Positions 35,612 to 48,615 of a stretch of 64,000 bases of DNA are shown piece after piece. Under the pieces are notes generated by a model. That model saw nothing but the letters and a program-made list of their open reading frames with translations, was not told the DNA's origin and searched no databases. Numbering within the stretch: the stretch's first letter is position 1; the number at the start of each line of letters is the position of its first letter. This DNA comes from Ifrita kowaldi (Eukaryota; Chordata; Aves; Passeriformes; Cinclosomatidae): assembly GCA_013398055.1 (NCBI GenBank), contig VZRS01004388.1, positions 722,085 through 786,084 of the forward strand. The letters run 5' to 3'. The position numbers and the translations under genes were made by a program.

Positions 35612-37931
35612 ATACATTTATCTGTAATGCTGTTGGCTTTTTCTTAATTTGCAAACCTTGGCATTGCTCTGTACAGCTCTTGAGCTAAGATAAGCTTGTC
35701 ATCCTCTCTCTCATATTCAGAGTTTCAGCACCAGGATGTCGGTGGCTCACTGGATGGGGCCATCTGTCCATACTGGAAGAGCCCAGCTTGAACTGCATCA
35801 TCTCTTTGGGTTTCAAGTGGGTAGCAGAAGGGGTTGGACGTGGGCAGCTGAAACCTGTAAGCTCTCTCCTCCAAGTGAGTCCTGAAATCCCTCACCCAGA
35901 GGGCAAGAGACAGGACTGTGCACAGTTTAGACTGAACAAAAAGCAAGGAGCTAGAGGCAAAAAGGCAAGTTATGCTGGGGTTTGTGTCAGCCAGAATCTC
36001 CTTTCACTGCTTACTTGCTGCTGGTAAGTAGCTTTTCCTGGAGCTGAGGCCAGGATGTGCACTAGTTTGGTCCCAGAGTTCACCTGGGCAGCAGAATTCT
36101 CTTCAGAGAGAGCAAAGCAAGTGCTGTGCTACTTGCATGAGAAGCAAGATGCTGAGTTGTTCAATGTACCATAGTCTGGGTATGCTACAGCTAATTTCAC
36201 ATTAAATGTGCAAGTGCATTGGAAACCAAAGCAATTACAGGAGCAAGCCTGCCCCAGCTGAGCCTATTTTACCTGTCTCATGCATGTATAAATTCCCCTT
36301 TCCCCAATTAAAAGGGAAGCACTGTGCTCCTCACAGCTCTCTTTAGGCAGCTCCCTTCCACCAGAGAGTTACTGTAAATGCTGTGCAGTGAACAGAGTCA
36401 CTGGCAGTGACTCCAGGTGATAACAGCAGCAACAGCTTGACAAAGCTCAGTTCTGAGTACACTGGTCCTTTGAGAAAAGCTAAATAATCCCAGGGAAAAG
36501 CCATTGTTAGAACAGGTTCTTCGAGGCACTTTTGTGGGAGACAACAAAGCATGGTCTTCCTTGCCTCTGCTGTCCCAGAGGGATAAGCAGTGCACTCGAA
36601 ACAACTTGCTAATTAAGCCACTTGCCTGCTCTGTGAAATTATCCTTGCCTATCCTCTTTGCTGTCCTTCCCACCGCTTGGCTTTTGGCACTTTCTGCCTT
36701 GTGCTTTGCTTTGTCAGTCATAGATTAGATGCTGTGATTTAGAGCAGCTGGGTGCAGCCTTGAGGTGACTGGAATGGGCAGGGTCAGCAGACGCGGGGCT
36801 CTGCTGTCAAAGGAGCCCTCAGGGGCAGGTCAGCCATCCAAGCTCCTCCTGTTGGTGCGTTGCTTTAGGTGAAAGAGGAGGCTGCACGGACCTGTTGAAG
36901 TACAAAGAAGTGAAGTATCCAGCCATGCTCCAGACTAACAGCTCGGGACAGTTGTTATCCTTTTTAATCCAAAATAGGAAGGCTTGAAGCTCTCTTCTCT
37001 CGAGCACCAGATCCTGCAATCCGCATCCTTTTCTCTCCATCCCCTGCCTACATTCCCAGTGCAAGGACTACAGGGGAAGCTGGAAAAAGCCCACTCTAAT
37101 CCCTCCCAGCCCGTTGGACTCATGTTCCTGGAGGATTTGTGCTCTGTCACTCCTGCCCTTCCTTGATTTCCTTTGGCTGCCTCAGCCCCACACTCAGCCC
37201 CACACTGCGGGGTCTGGGCGGGCACCTTCCCTACAGGTGCCACTGCCCAGAGGTGCCAGCTAGAGCAGGAGCCCGGTGAACACTCATGTGCCCCAGGATT
37301 CCTGTGATTTACAGTTTCTCTAGTGCAAGCTGCTGCTCCCCAGCTCTTTCTGCTCTGATCTCCCCCATTCCACCTCCCCACCCAAACAGTTCAGTCCCTA
37401 AGCCGAAGCCCAGCTCCCGCTGTTGGTTCATTTGCAGACCCAGCTCAGCAGCAGGAGCTTTCAGCTTTCGCAGCCAGCCTGTCTGTGCCTTTGCTCCTGC
37501 TCGCTGTGCAGGCAGGCAGAGTACAAAGGGACAACTTTTAGAGCTGGGTCACTGCTTTCTGTGCCACAGAGGTGTGCAAGTCCCTGTGGTAACGTTGGTC
37601 CTGTGCTCTGTGACAGCAGCAGACCTGCCTTGGGCTCTGGTGTGTGCTCAGCTTGCACCCACAGCCCTGTTCAGAGGGCAGGTTACAAATGCCAACTACC
37701 TGCTTTTGGGTCCATTGTTTTAAAAAATAAAGCTTCTAAACTCACACCACAGCCACACCCAACACCACGTACTGGAAGATTGAGCAAAGCATGAAATGCC
37801 ATCCCAAATCTTTCCCCAAGTGCCATTCATCTGAAGCCTGCCACTTGGACATCAGAAGTTTTATTGAAACATCAGCCTGGCTTAAAGAAATATATTAAAG
37901 TACTTGGACTAGTACAGATATAGATATGGGC

Positions 37932-37951
37932 ATGCAATATAGATATTGCAT
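37932..37951. repeat. 20-bp near-perfect palindrome
   Basis: ATGCAATAT and ATATTGCAT form a 9-bp perfect inverted repeat around a 2-base centre (AG). Each arm contains ATGCAAT, a C/EBP-type half-site. Confidence 0.8.
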
Positions 37952-39687
37952 CTGCAAAGTTATCATCTGGTATCCTAAAGGTAAGAAACTTGCAAGGAAT
38001 GAGGAAAAACAAGGCAACACTGGTTCTCTATAATAAATTCTTCTCCTGGCCCCTGTTATTTTCATGTTGTACCTTCTCCATCATGAAGCTGGTGAGGAAC
38101 CTGCTCCTTTTAATCAGGGGTCTCAACACTGGCATGTGGTCAGATTTGGAGGAGTAATTCCTTATTTCAGCCTCCACTTAAGTGTTTTCCTCAGTGTTGG
38201 ACTACAGGTTTCCTACATGTTTGTTTTGAGGAAGCAGCTGCTGGGTGATGCTCTCACCTGACCTGGTAGCTGGTCTGTGCTGTGCCCAGGAGGAGGTTTG
38301 ATGCTACCCTCACCATGCCTTTGAGCAAAAACACCCCTTGGCTGTGCTCCCCTGATGGAGGAGCAGGTCTGAGTGGAAAAAGCTGATTCCCTTGGCCTGG
38401 ACAGGTCACCACTCCCTTTCCCCAGGGATGTTTGAGCCGCTGTGCCACCCCTCTGGGCCTGCTCGCAGCTCCTTTCCTGCTGCGGCTGCATCCCCAGGCA
38501 CAGCTGGAATGTCCTGGAGAAGCACATCCAGGGTTGCTGGCAGCTTGTCTGCCCAGGGAAGCTCGAACACGGGCTCTCCCCCTGCGCTCTTGGTGATCTG
38601 TGGGCAGGAGAGCGGCCACTGCTCACCCAGCGGAACAAATGCTTGGCCCTCTGCCAGCACGTCATTAGTGAAATACCTGCACAGCCATTCGGGATGCCTG
38701 GGACAGCCTTCAGGGCATGTGGGAACAATGGACTCTCTGGACTGAGGAGCAGCTCTGCCCGCAGGGGGAGCCCAGCAAAACCCTCTGCTGCCCCAGGGCT
38801 GGGCATGGGCCCCTCTGGCTGTGACTGCTCATGAAACTGGGGTAGCTGTCACCTTCAAACCCTTCCTGTGCCACACGAGCACTCAGCTGTGACCCCTCTG
38901 TGACCCCTCTGGGACCCAGGTGTTCTTTCTAGACCTGCCTGGATGGGCCTTATGAAGGGGTCTCCTTCCTCGTAGAAGCTACTCCAGGTCTTCCTGCCCT
39001 TTGCAGTAGTTGGCATTGGAGGGTTGCAAGTCTCAAATCCCATCTCTTAGGCTCTGTAAGACATTGGGAAGTTATTTGCAGCCTGTGTCAGGACAGTCAG
39101 ACGAGATCACAGGGCGAGTGCACAGCACAGAGTGAGTACTCAGCAAGTTGCAGAGTTTTGCTTGATGCTTCTTGGAGTTGGTTCTGCCTTGACGAGAACA
39201 GAGGTTTTTGATGTCTAAAAGAAAAAAAAGTGACGCTAAAGCTTGGATTGCTTCATGCCCAGGGGAAAGTGACTTCATGCAGGCCTGGTGATGGGAAGAG
39301 CAAGGTAGGAAACGAGATCAGCTGTCCCCCAGGCTGTGCCCCAGGGCTGGGCTTTGCCACAGAGGGAGCATCCCAGCACATCCCGGGCACAGAAACCACC
39401 CCCTGCCCCAGCCAGCTACAGCCCACAAATGCCCCCTTTGGCCTGATGTGTCCCTCGGTGGGGAGTGGGGACCCACAAGCCTGCCCCAGCCCAAGGTGGG
39501 GCAACCTGGGTGACGTGAGGCAACACTGAGGAGAAGCACCATCCTCTGCGGGCACCCATCTGCAGCTGGAGACAAAGCTGTGCTGAGTACATCCCTGCAG
39601 CTTGCTCAGCCTGGCCAGGTGATTTTCCCCTGGATGAGTACTCCTGTTTCCCTAGAGCCTGCCGACAACATTTTTCCTTGGCAAAGG

Positions 39688-39713
<26 letters not shown>
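39688..39713. repeat. (CT)13 microsatellite
   Basis: Thirteen uninterrupted CT dinucleotides, followed by TTCTTGTG. No gene context. Confidence 0.95.
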
Positions 39714-39718
<5 letters not shown>

Positions 39719-40007
39719 GTGCCAAAACTAATTTTTACAGGTAGGCTTTGGTAGCCAGCCCATGGGTACTGGATAAGCAGGGGGCTGGGGCAGGGTGCTC
39801 CCTCTCCCAGCAAAAGGGACCCCACAAAGAGCCACTTTCTGCTCCCCTGGAGCCACCCCAGTGGGAGATGGGCCAGGTTTCCCTTCCAGCCTCGCTGGTG
39901 GGTCTTGCAGTGGCCGCAAAACAAGTGAAAACCATGGAGGAGCAGGGAGCCCCTGGCATGCCCAGCCCAAGCAGGGCTGGCTGGCCTGGTGGGTGCCAGC
40001 CTGGCCA

Positions 40008-40052
40008 GCCACAGCAGTGCCACAGCAGCGCCACAACAGCACCACAGCAGCC
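40008..40052. repeat. Imperfect CCACAGCAG-type array
   Basis: CCACAGCAGTGCCACAGCAG is followed by further degenerate 9- to 12-base units with the same CCAC(A)GCAG core. It is minisatellite-like and creates Gln/Ser-rich or Leu/Val-rich chance frames on the two strands. Confidence 0.7.
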
Positions 40053-43000
40053 TGGTCCAGCCCCAGCTGCTGGAGGATCCCCTTCCCAAGTGCCAAGGGA
40101 AGAGCAAAGACTAAAAACTGTGGGAAAAAAAATAAATATCATAAGGCTCCAGCTGCTGGTTTCCTGCATTTCTGTGCTTTTGTGGGATAGTAACTTGTTG
40201 CTGTGGGGGAGCTGGGGCTTTCTCTCACCATGGTGCACGCTCCGGAGCCAAAGGGACGATGCCTGATGATGCCACCTTGCTCTCAATGCCCTGATGCCCC
40301 CAGGGCTCTCCAAAAGCCCCAAAATCACCATCCCCACTCACACTCACCTAGCATGAAGGTCTCAGGGACCAGGTCACGTGGGAGATCAGGGCACAGCCTC
40401 ATGCGTGGAGCAAGTGGGAGGTGAAGGGAAATACCCCCAGCACTGGTAGCAAACCTGTTGCACAGAGCAGCTCCTCTGCCCAGCCACAGGAGCATTTCTC
40501 TCAGCCAGGCTTGGAAAAATCCCCATGCTGGCTTCAACCCCGCAGTTGTTTTTAAGGCAAGGAGCTGCAGCTGTGTTCCTGCTGGGCCTACATCCTCTTC
40601 ATTTCCCTGCTGTGTTCTGCTGTTGGCAGCACAGAGTCCCCAACAAACCCACCCCGGCGGGCTGGGCTGCACCCGGGGCTGTGGATGCACACACAGTGCC
40701 GGGGCACACCTTGGCACACATGGATGACTAAAGCACCCCCACAACACCACAGAGGGCAGCTGGCACCTCCTGCCTGCCCACCTCACTCACCCTGGGTGGA
40801 CACAGTGGAGCATCCAGGCTTTCCAGCCTGCTGTTAGACCATCTCAACACCGCAGTTTGGCTCTGGGTGACGAGATCGGCCGCATCTGGCACTGGGCGTT
40901 GGGTTTGAGTCAACACTGATATTTGAAGATGTGTGCAAGTGAAGTTAAAAAAGAAACCCCAAACCAAACCACCCTAAACCATCTCCTGACCTGGCTGGCA
41001 TGAAACTGTCCCCCAAAGGCAGCAGCAACAGCCTCCTCAGGCTCAGCACAGCCCCTACCAGCACCCCACACCCACCACCACCTGCAGGAGAGAGAGGGAA
41101 GCTTCGGCCAGCCAGGCACAGAGCAGAGGCAGGACCCCTCCTCCAGGCAGCAGCTGGGCTGAGCCATCCTGGCAAAACAAGCCCCACTGCCCTAATTTCT
41201 CACGGCTTTTCGTACCTCAGCCATAGACAGCATTCAAATTCAGTCAAAGTCACCATCAGGTGAGGTTTGTGCTGGCACTGGGACATCAGAGCAGAGTTCC
41301 ACACGGCTACAGGGGCTCAGCCCAGCAGCAGGCAGCCCTGGGGACGCGAGTGGCTGGCCCAGCTCTACGCTCCAGGGTCCACCCCGTGGGTTTGCTGGAA
41401 ATTTTCCCGATTTTCCTTGCTGGAAAGGGCTGGGAGCCAGGTGAGTCTGGGCTTCCATCAGTGCCCCAGCCCCTGCAGCAGCCAGGAGATGTGTCCAGGC
41501 CGGTGTGTCCCACACGGGCTCCTGCAGGAGCACAGGGACCTCCAGACAAGGAATGCTGTCCAGCCTGGCACGGCTGCACTCGGATGTCAGGAGCCAGAAC
41601 TCGGCACAGCTCAGCAAAGCAGCTGCTTTTTCACACCAGTGAAAAGGGGGGAAACAATCCCATTCTGGCACTGCAAGGAGCAGCCTGGGGCACAGCCAGA
41701 GCCGGTGGTGTCCCAAGGGAGGTGGCAGCTGCTGCGGTGTCCCTGATCAGGACTCCTGGCAGGCTGGGTACGACCCAGAACTGTTGCTGGCATGCCCTGT
41801 CAGTGAGGAGACCCCAGCTGCAGAGCAGGATTTGCATCCACCCAAACACCCGCACCGCACAGGGAGCTGCTGGGATCGTGCCATTAGATGGGGCTATAGT
41901 TAAAGAATTAGGATTTGTATTTCAGGCTCCGAGTAGGACTTGCCCGGGGTCAGCAGGTAAGTCCTGGCCAGCCCTGCCTTGGTCTGACGCCCCGAGACAG
42001 GAGGTGGATGCTTCTGGGATGCAGAGGCGTGGCAGGAGGGATGGGAGTCATACAGAGTCTGTGGGGCGCTGCAGGTGGGACAAGTTAACTAATTTCCACT
42101 CCGGGTGTTGCAGAGTTTATCCACCCCGATTCCCCTGTAACACCCCTTGTTTCTCCCTAGAGTAGAACACAGACCACAGAAATGGGAAAGGCCCCTGGCA
42201 AAGGCAGGTGCCTGGTGCTAATCTGCCCATGGGCTCCTTTTGGCTCACAGAAAGAGTCTCACCAGTTCCCAGCCTAAACTGTCAAGGCTGCAGGTGCTGC
42301 CTAAATGCTTAGGGAAAAAAAAAATAATCCATCTGAAGACTTTGAAGCTGCAAAATAGTACCAAGCTGAGCAATCCCCGGGGGAATCAGCATCTGTGTGA
42401 CACTGCTGGAGGGGATTAGACACGGAGCAGAGCTTGCCCAGGGTTTGCCAAGCCACAATGAGAGCCCTTTGCCATGGGGCCATCCCATCCCCTTTGCCAT
42501 GCTGGCTCAGGTGCCTTTGTGGTGCTGGAAGAGACATTGGAGGCAGAGGATCTGGGCTGGCCCTTGTCTCAGGAGCATCAGCATCTCTGCTACCACAGTG
42601 TAACTCCTGTCACAGTGGGAGCTTCTGGATTACAAACCACAAAACCAAACTGCAGGCACGACCACCACTGGCCTCCTCCCTGCACAGGCACATTCTGTGT
42701 AGCAGAAATTCACTTTCCAGCACACAAATTGCTGCCCCTTTGAGGGCACCAGCACCCAGGAATAGCTGCTGGCAATGCTATCAGAAAACACCAGGATTTT
42801 TGGCAGCTCCCACATCCTGTTATTTGTGGGAATAAAGCCATTTATCCAGGATGAGAAGAAGAAGGGGTGCCCTCAGCCTGCACCCAAACCCGCTCTGCTC
42901 TCCCAACACCTGATTGGGAGGACATTCAGCAGAGCAAGGGCCACCCCAGCCTCTGGGAAGGATGGATCAGCCTGGCTGAAAGCCACTGTCCTTCACCAGG

Positions 43001-44339
43001 GTGGACACACCAGTGCCTGGCCATGCCAAGCGCACGGGGCATTGCCCAGACCAGCACTGGTGATCAAAAACCAGCCCTTGCCATCTTTCATGGAGCACAA
43101 AATCCCAGACAAGCACCAGAGCAAGGAAGGCCAAGGCTGCCCGAGCAGGCAGCACACGTGCCTGTGCGAGGGGGGTGAGCAGGAAAAGAAATAGGAAGTG
43201 GAGACAAAGAATTTCCGCAACATCCCTCCAAACCGCTTCCTGCACGTTGGGAGTCAGGAAACACTCACAGGAGAGATGCCCAGCCCAGGCTGAGCAGGGC
43301 CCCAAACAGCCTCTGGGGAAACAGGCTGAACACAGGGAGTGAGATGGAAACTCACAGCCCACACCCACAGTCAAAATCCCATTTGGTGTATCAAGAATCC
43401 TGGATTTGGGAATGGCAAGGAGATGTGCACTACACCTCAGAAAACAGAGGGACCAAGCTCTCCAGGATCCATATCTACATCCTACCTCAGCACAAAACCC
43501 CTCCCAACAGCCCAGCGAGGAGTAAGCTACTGGGAATGCCACTGATTCCCTGTGAGCCTGGAGGGACACCCTCATTCCAACACTGCCCCTTTGCTCCAGG
43601 AGGAAAACAGAGAGACAGGTTACTTGTGGGTTGAGAAACGTCATGTTTGGATAAATAACTCAGTCCCAGCCCAAGGGGCAGAAAGGCTGGAGCTCCAGGA
43701 GATGCTTCCAATTCCTTGAAGCAATCTGGTAGGAGCTGGTGGCTGCCTGGTGCAGTTCCCTGCATCCCACAGCAGCAGGTGACGTTTCACAGCCCCCAAA
43801 AGCATTGCTGACCCATGCATGGCTTTGTAGCCAATTGTAGGCAGTGTTTTTCCTGCTTCCATGGAAAGCTTGGGATTTAGCTGCGTTGGGAAGCAGAGCT
43901 GCATTTGCTTCCAGGCCCTGCAGCCCCTGTTTGGTACGGGCAGTGCCTGCAGCTGGCAAATCCTGCTCTTACAAATGTGGGACTTTTACAAATTGGAAAG
44001 GTGTGTTGTGAGAGTATCTGTGTGATAACCTCTGTTTTATACATGCAGCCCTGACAAATTCTGGGGTTTTTTTTTCTTTTATAAAATTTCTCCTCATTTT
44101 ATGGGCTACTCGTTTTGGGTTCCCGCTGGGTTTTGTGGCTGGCAATCCCCTGCTCAAGGCTGCTAAATGAGAAGATTTCATTGGGGCTGGTTAAATACAC
44201 TTCTTCCTATCAGAAGGGAGCATCTCTCACACGTGGGGTGGGACCAGCCTCTGTCACCAAAAACAGGGTGGGACGGTAGGGAACTTTGGCATGGGATTAT
44301 GCCCTTTTTTTCTCCCTCCGATCTGTTTGGCAGTAGATG

Positions 44340-44720
44340 GTTAATGCCTGTAGTCAGAAGCCCTTCATTAGACAGCTCATTAGTTAATCATGCTTGTACG
44401 TGTGATTCCTCCTGTCCCCATGCATTTGACAAGGGAAGCTGAGGAATCCATGGGAATTATTTAAATCACCCTCATCCCAAACCTAAGGCTTAAATACCCT
44501 GACAGGCAAAGGAGCATTAATTCATACAACCTCCCAGCCTCCCCCCAGTGCCACTACTGTACTCCAAAATATTAATAAGCCCTAAGGCAATAATGGCTAA
44601 CACTTTAGCCAGTTAGAAAGAGGGGGGAGTAGGGGGTTAAGCATTAATTTGTCAGGAAGATGACAAGATTATTTACATTGTGAGAAAAGCAGCTCATTAA
44701 AGCTGCCCTCATGCAAGTAC
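44340..44720. promoter_or_regulatory. TAAT/ATTA-rich island, candidate conserved element
   Basis: Within GC-rich surroundings this stretch carries about ten ATTA/TAAT cores (CATTAGAC, CATTAGTTAATCATG, GCATTAATTC, ATTAATAAG, AATAATGG, CATTAATTTG, GATTATTTAC, CATTAAAG) typical of homeodomain binding sites. No coding potential is seen. Enhancer function is inference from composition only. Confidence 0.3.
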
Positions 44721-45041
44721 TTGGCCATGCTTTGTTGGAAGGACATAAAGCAAGGGGGCTGCTCCTGACAGCAACTTGCTGCAGGGTTGCAGCAGGAGAG
44801 TCACAGCTCAGATGAGAGGGAATAAACAACAAGGGGATGGGATCTTCCGTGAAAGAAATCCAGGCACAAGTGAGAGAGACGGCGTTGCAGCTGCTTGGTT
44901 TTACCCAACCTGTTGGGCAGGATGTGCCAGACGTGAGCTGACAGGATTTTATGGCTTTGAGATGTTCCCCCTCTCCTTCACGCAGCGAACAGCAGAGAGG
45001 ATCAGCGTGTTTCAACCCCATTTCTGTGTGTAAAGATGCAT

Positions 45042-45079
45042 CCCTAACCCCAACCCTGGCCCTAACCCCAGCCCTAACC
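45042..45079. repeat. Short degenerate telomere-like tract
   Basis: Four CCCTAA-like units with interruptions (CCCTAACCCCAACCCTGG then CCCTAACCCCAGCCCTAACC). It is too short and degenerate to be a functional telomere. Confidence 0.65.
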
Positions 45080-45983
45080 ATTCCCCAGATGTGGGAATCC
45101 CCTGGAGCACGCAGCCCTGCCCTGTTAGCCCTAAAGCACCCAGCCATGCACATGAGTGACACAAGAGGTGAATCTTAAAATTTCCCCCAAGACTTTACCC
45201 AGTGACCGAGGGATATCTCCAAGCTTCCGCTGTCAGAGAAACCTCCAAGGGTTTATTTTAAACTTTGATTATCCTAATACATAATTCCCTGATGCTGGGC
45301 TTGTGCAGGTTTTCAGCAACCACGCTGCACTCCGCTTACACACTGCATACCCGAGGAATGTGTTTATTTTTGAAGGAGACCACGTCACCTCTTTAGTGTC
45401 CAGTGAAAGGATTCTGAGGTCCTCAGGGAAAAGAAACTTGAGAACACAAATTCCCAGACACAAATTACTCTGCTACATTCCCTGTGCAAGCAAGGAAGAG
45501 GAGCAGCCCCAAGCAGCAGCCCCAAAAAAACCCAGCAGGTGCCACAGCTTGGATGCCTGTCATGCACAGAGGACCTGACTTTGCTGCTGGTGCCAGTGGC
45601 ACTGGGGAGGGGGGAATGGGGTGCAGATGAGCACTTCCCCACTTGGCCACTTGCAGGGGGAATTGGGCATTTAATGCTTTTAAATAAATCTGAGTCTGTC
45701 CCTCTGAGTTGCAAGGGGCATCTGATGCTCTCTGTGGATCCAACACTGTACCAAGGGTGTGCTGGGATGGGCAGGAGATGGGCTGCCAGCTGGGAACCCT
45801 CCCTGCTCCATTTCACCCCCAGATCTGCATTGTTTGGCACTGGGCAGCACAATCCATCAGGAAGGCAGGTTGGATGAGAGCAGCAGAGATGCTCCTCACA
45901 CAACAAGGAATGCTGAGTCCCTGAGGATGAGCCTGCAGCCTCCACTGCAGCTTCTGTCTCAGGGCTAGGCTTCCCACAGGGCA

Positions 45984-46010
45984 CTGGGATCGTCAGAGAG
46001 ATGATCCCAG
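45984..46010. repeat. 8-bp hairpin
   Basis: CTGGGATC and GATCCCAG form a perfect 8-bp inverted repeat around an 11-base loop. No gene or terminator context. Confidence 0.7.
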
Positions 46011-48045
46011 GAGGGTGAGTCTGGAAAAAACAGTGGATTTACCCTTGTGACTGCAGAGCTGCTGGGGCCTCACTCTGTGCACCCGAGCTACCCCCACCCA
46101 GCTCCCAAATTCTCATGTGGCCCTATTGCCACTGCCCTCCCCTCTGTGCCCAGTGTCCCACCTTCTCCCAAAGCATCCTCACCAGGCCCCTCTGGGATGC
46201 TGAACTGGTTTTGCTAGGAGCTGTTCAGCACCCAGGAGGGAAAAAAGAGAGGCGGGCTGGAGTCCTGATGAAAAATATGATGGCAGCAAAGCGCTGTTAT
46301 GGCCACAGCACAGAGTTATTACGGAGAGACAGGGAGGAGTAACATCTTTTATAGGACCAATTTATAGTGTTAGGAAGCAGGCTTATGGGCACAGGCACCC
46401 TCTCACAGGAGAATGGATGTGCTTCCTCTTGGGCAGCATCCATTAAAGGGATGTATTTGGACAGGGTGGTGAGGAGCAGCAGCACAAAAATCCTAAAATA
46501 GGCACGACGATGTTTCTTTCTGCCTGGCTCAGCTTGCACAGGAGTTTCTGCTGCTCCCCCAGCAACTCGCCCAAGGGGAGAGGTTTCCCTCCAGCACCAT
46601 ACCCACCTCCATCCCAAAGCTGGCCCAGTGTGGAGGGCTCAGGCTGCAGGGCCATTCCTGCCATCCAGTTCAGTGATCTGCCATTTCTGGAAGCTTTATA
46701 CAAACACTGTACCCCTCACACGGCTTCCACGCTTCTCATCTCCCCTTGTCAGCCTTTGCAGTTTGTGTGTAAATTCAAGTGATGTCCCTAGCAGGAAATG
46801 TCACGTCCCAAGGAGCTGGGTAATGCCCAGGGAAAACCCAAATCACAAGGCAGGAAGATTAGTGGGGGTGGGAAGGGGAGGTGTTAGGTGCTAAATTCTG
46901 ACTTATGGAGTCAGACAGATGAGTGAGCAAACAGGGATGGATGGAAATGAAAGACCATTTTCGTCTTGTCTCTGAAATCCTGCCCTTTTTTACAGCCAGC
47001 TTCTGCTGCAGAAGGGAGATGGGATGGGGGTGGGACTGGGAGGGGACTGGGAATGGACTGGGAAGGCAGGAGATCAGCAGTGCAGTGCAGCTGGAGGTCC
47101 CTAAAGCAGACTGCAGTCCCCTGCGGTGGCATCCAGCTTTTTGTTCCCAGCTCTGTCCCACTGAGCTGTAGAATTATTTCTAGAGTTTTTATTTAAATTC
47201 TGGTTCAATATCTGTGACTTCTGGCCCATTCCTTGCTGTTGCCATCAGTCCCTGCCCACCAGGATGTGCTGCTCCAGTACAGAGCAGAGCAACACCTTGA
47301 CCCTTGTGCTCCCACATGAAATATTTGGCGTGTTCCCTGCCATGCTCAGGCAAGCCAAATATTGTTTCCTTTGATTTGTTTCAGACATACCAGCCATAAA
47401 CCTCAGTCTCTGGCCTCTTGTTTTCATGTGATTAGACTGGCTCAGAGGAAGGCAGGGATCCATCTTTCTCTGTGCCAGGTAGCCTCAGCACATCTGCTGA
47501 GCAAACACGCTCAGTTTCTTCCCCTTGCTACCCAAAATCACCTCCCAGTCCCACCACCTTCTCCCTTCCAGCTCCAGTTGCCATTTTCTCCCGGTGAACC
47601 ACCAGTGCTGGGTGCTCAGGTGGAGCTGCAGTGACCTTTGCTGTCACTCGGTGCCTCACGGCTGCCAAAGCACAGCCAGGCGGGTGCTGGGATGGCCACT
47701 GCCCTCAGAAGCACTGCCAAAGACAGAAGATCCTGTGAAAACCTCCCCTTGGGCCTGAGGTATTCCACACTGTTGGGAATGGAGCCCTGTGTTCCATTAA
47801 ATCAATTTTTTCCTGCACACGGGCACTCAAAGACATCTCTGAATTGACTCTGTGCCCCAGGCAGATTTTGTCCCATGTGAGTCTTTTACCCTCGATTCTT
47901 TCTGCCTTATTGCTAAAAGAGAACTGCCCAAACTGTCCTTGTGCACACCAAATAACTCCTCACTAAATTCCTCAGAACCACTGTTCCCTGAACAGGTGCA
48001 TAACGAGCAGGAGCAATTTTCAATTACTTTAGAAAAGTAATCAGT

Positions 48046-48615
48046 TACAGAATCGTCAGAGAAAGGTTTGGGTTGGAAGGGACCCTAAAGATCATCTACT
48101 TCTGACCCCCCTGTCATGGGCAGGGACAAATTCCACTAGAGCAGGTTGGCTTTGAACGTGGCTCCAACGTGGCTTTGAACACTGCCAGAGATGGAGCATC
48201 CAGAACTTCTCTGGGAAACCTGTGCCAGTGCCTCACCACCCTCACAGTAAAGAATTTCTTCCCAGTATCTAATCTAAACCAACCCTCTGCCTAAATCTAA
48301 TCTAAACCTACCCCCGGACCCTTCGTCCTTTCACTACAAGCCCTTGCAAAAAGCCCCTCTCCAGCATTTTTTTAGGTCTCCTTTAGGTACTGGAGGGTGT
48401 TAAAAAGTCTCCCCAGAGCCTTCTCTTCTCCAAGCCGAACAACCAGCTCTCCTCACTCCAGCAAGTCCATGTCCTTCTTACACTGGGGATCTCAGAGCTG
48501 GATGCAGCACTGCAGGTGGAGTCTCACGAGGGCAGAGCAGAGGGGCAGAATCTCCTCCCTCAGCCTGCTGGCCACACTGCTGGGGATGCAGCCCAGGATG
48601 AGGTTGGTTTGCTGT
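48046..48615 (-). mobile_element. CR1 LINE fragment, about 570 bp
   Basis: The plus strand runs from GTTACAGAATCGTCAGAGAA and TTGGAAGGGACCC through the CATGGGCAGGGACA signature and CTGTGCCAGTGCCTCACCAC to TGGGGATGCAGCCCAGGATG, all CR1 landmarks in reverse order. It has small internal duplications (GGCTTTGAAC twice near 48,148-48,180; CTAATCTAAACC twice near 48,267-48,308). The ORF2 frame is broken. The right boundary is approximate. Confidence 0.92.

Larger units (their letters stand above)
33735..35630 (+). other. ACBD3: ACBD3 3' UTR
   Basis: About 1.9 kb of mostly AT-rich sequence runs from the stop to a candidate distal poly(A) signal ATTAAA at 35,606-35,611, followed by T/G-rich sequence. 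Possible proximal signals are ATTAAA at 34,194-34,199 and AATAAA at 34,424-34,429, so alternative polyadenylation is plausible. A compact GC hairpin sits at 34,879-34,895 and A-rich tracts lie near 35,313-35,342. The end is inferred, not proven. Confidence 0.7.
35640..48045. other. Intergenic block between convergent genes, left part
   Basis: No exon of a known gene is recognised. From about 36 kb the sequence is clearly more GC-rich than the flanking genes, so chance open frames are long (the longest is about 300 codons at 41,260-42,165) but show no domain or coding bias. It contains a (CT)13 microsatellite, an imperfect CCACAGCAG-like array, a telomere-like tract and a TAAT-rich island, each listed separately. 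Confidence 0.6.

Noticed and set aside
39688..40052. Repeats that could be mistaken for a CRISPR array
   Set aside because: A dinucleotide microsatellite and degenerate short units without regular spacers, in a vertebrate genome.
39735..40337. A 200-codon minus-strand frame with Trp/Leu/Gly-rich sequence
   Set aside because: Produced by the imperfect CCACAGCAG-type array and GC-rich flanks; no signal peptide or membrane-protein pattern that survives inspection.
41260..42165. A 301-codon open frame on the plus strand, among the longest in the window
   Set aside because: It lies in GC-rich intergenic DNA where stops are rare, overlaps other long frames on both strands, and has no domain or repeat of a known family. 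Codon use looks random.
42434..42520. Near-duplicate CCCTTTGCCATG motifs
   Set aside because: Only a 12-base match recurring once about 28 bases apart; no further structure and likely chance.
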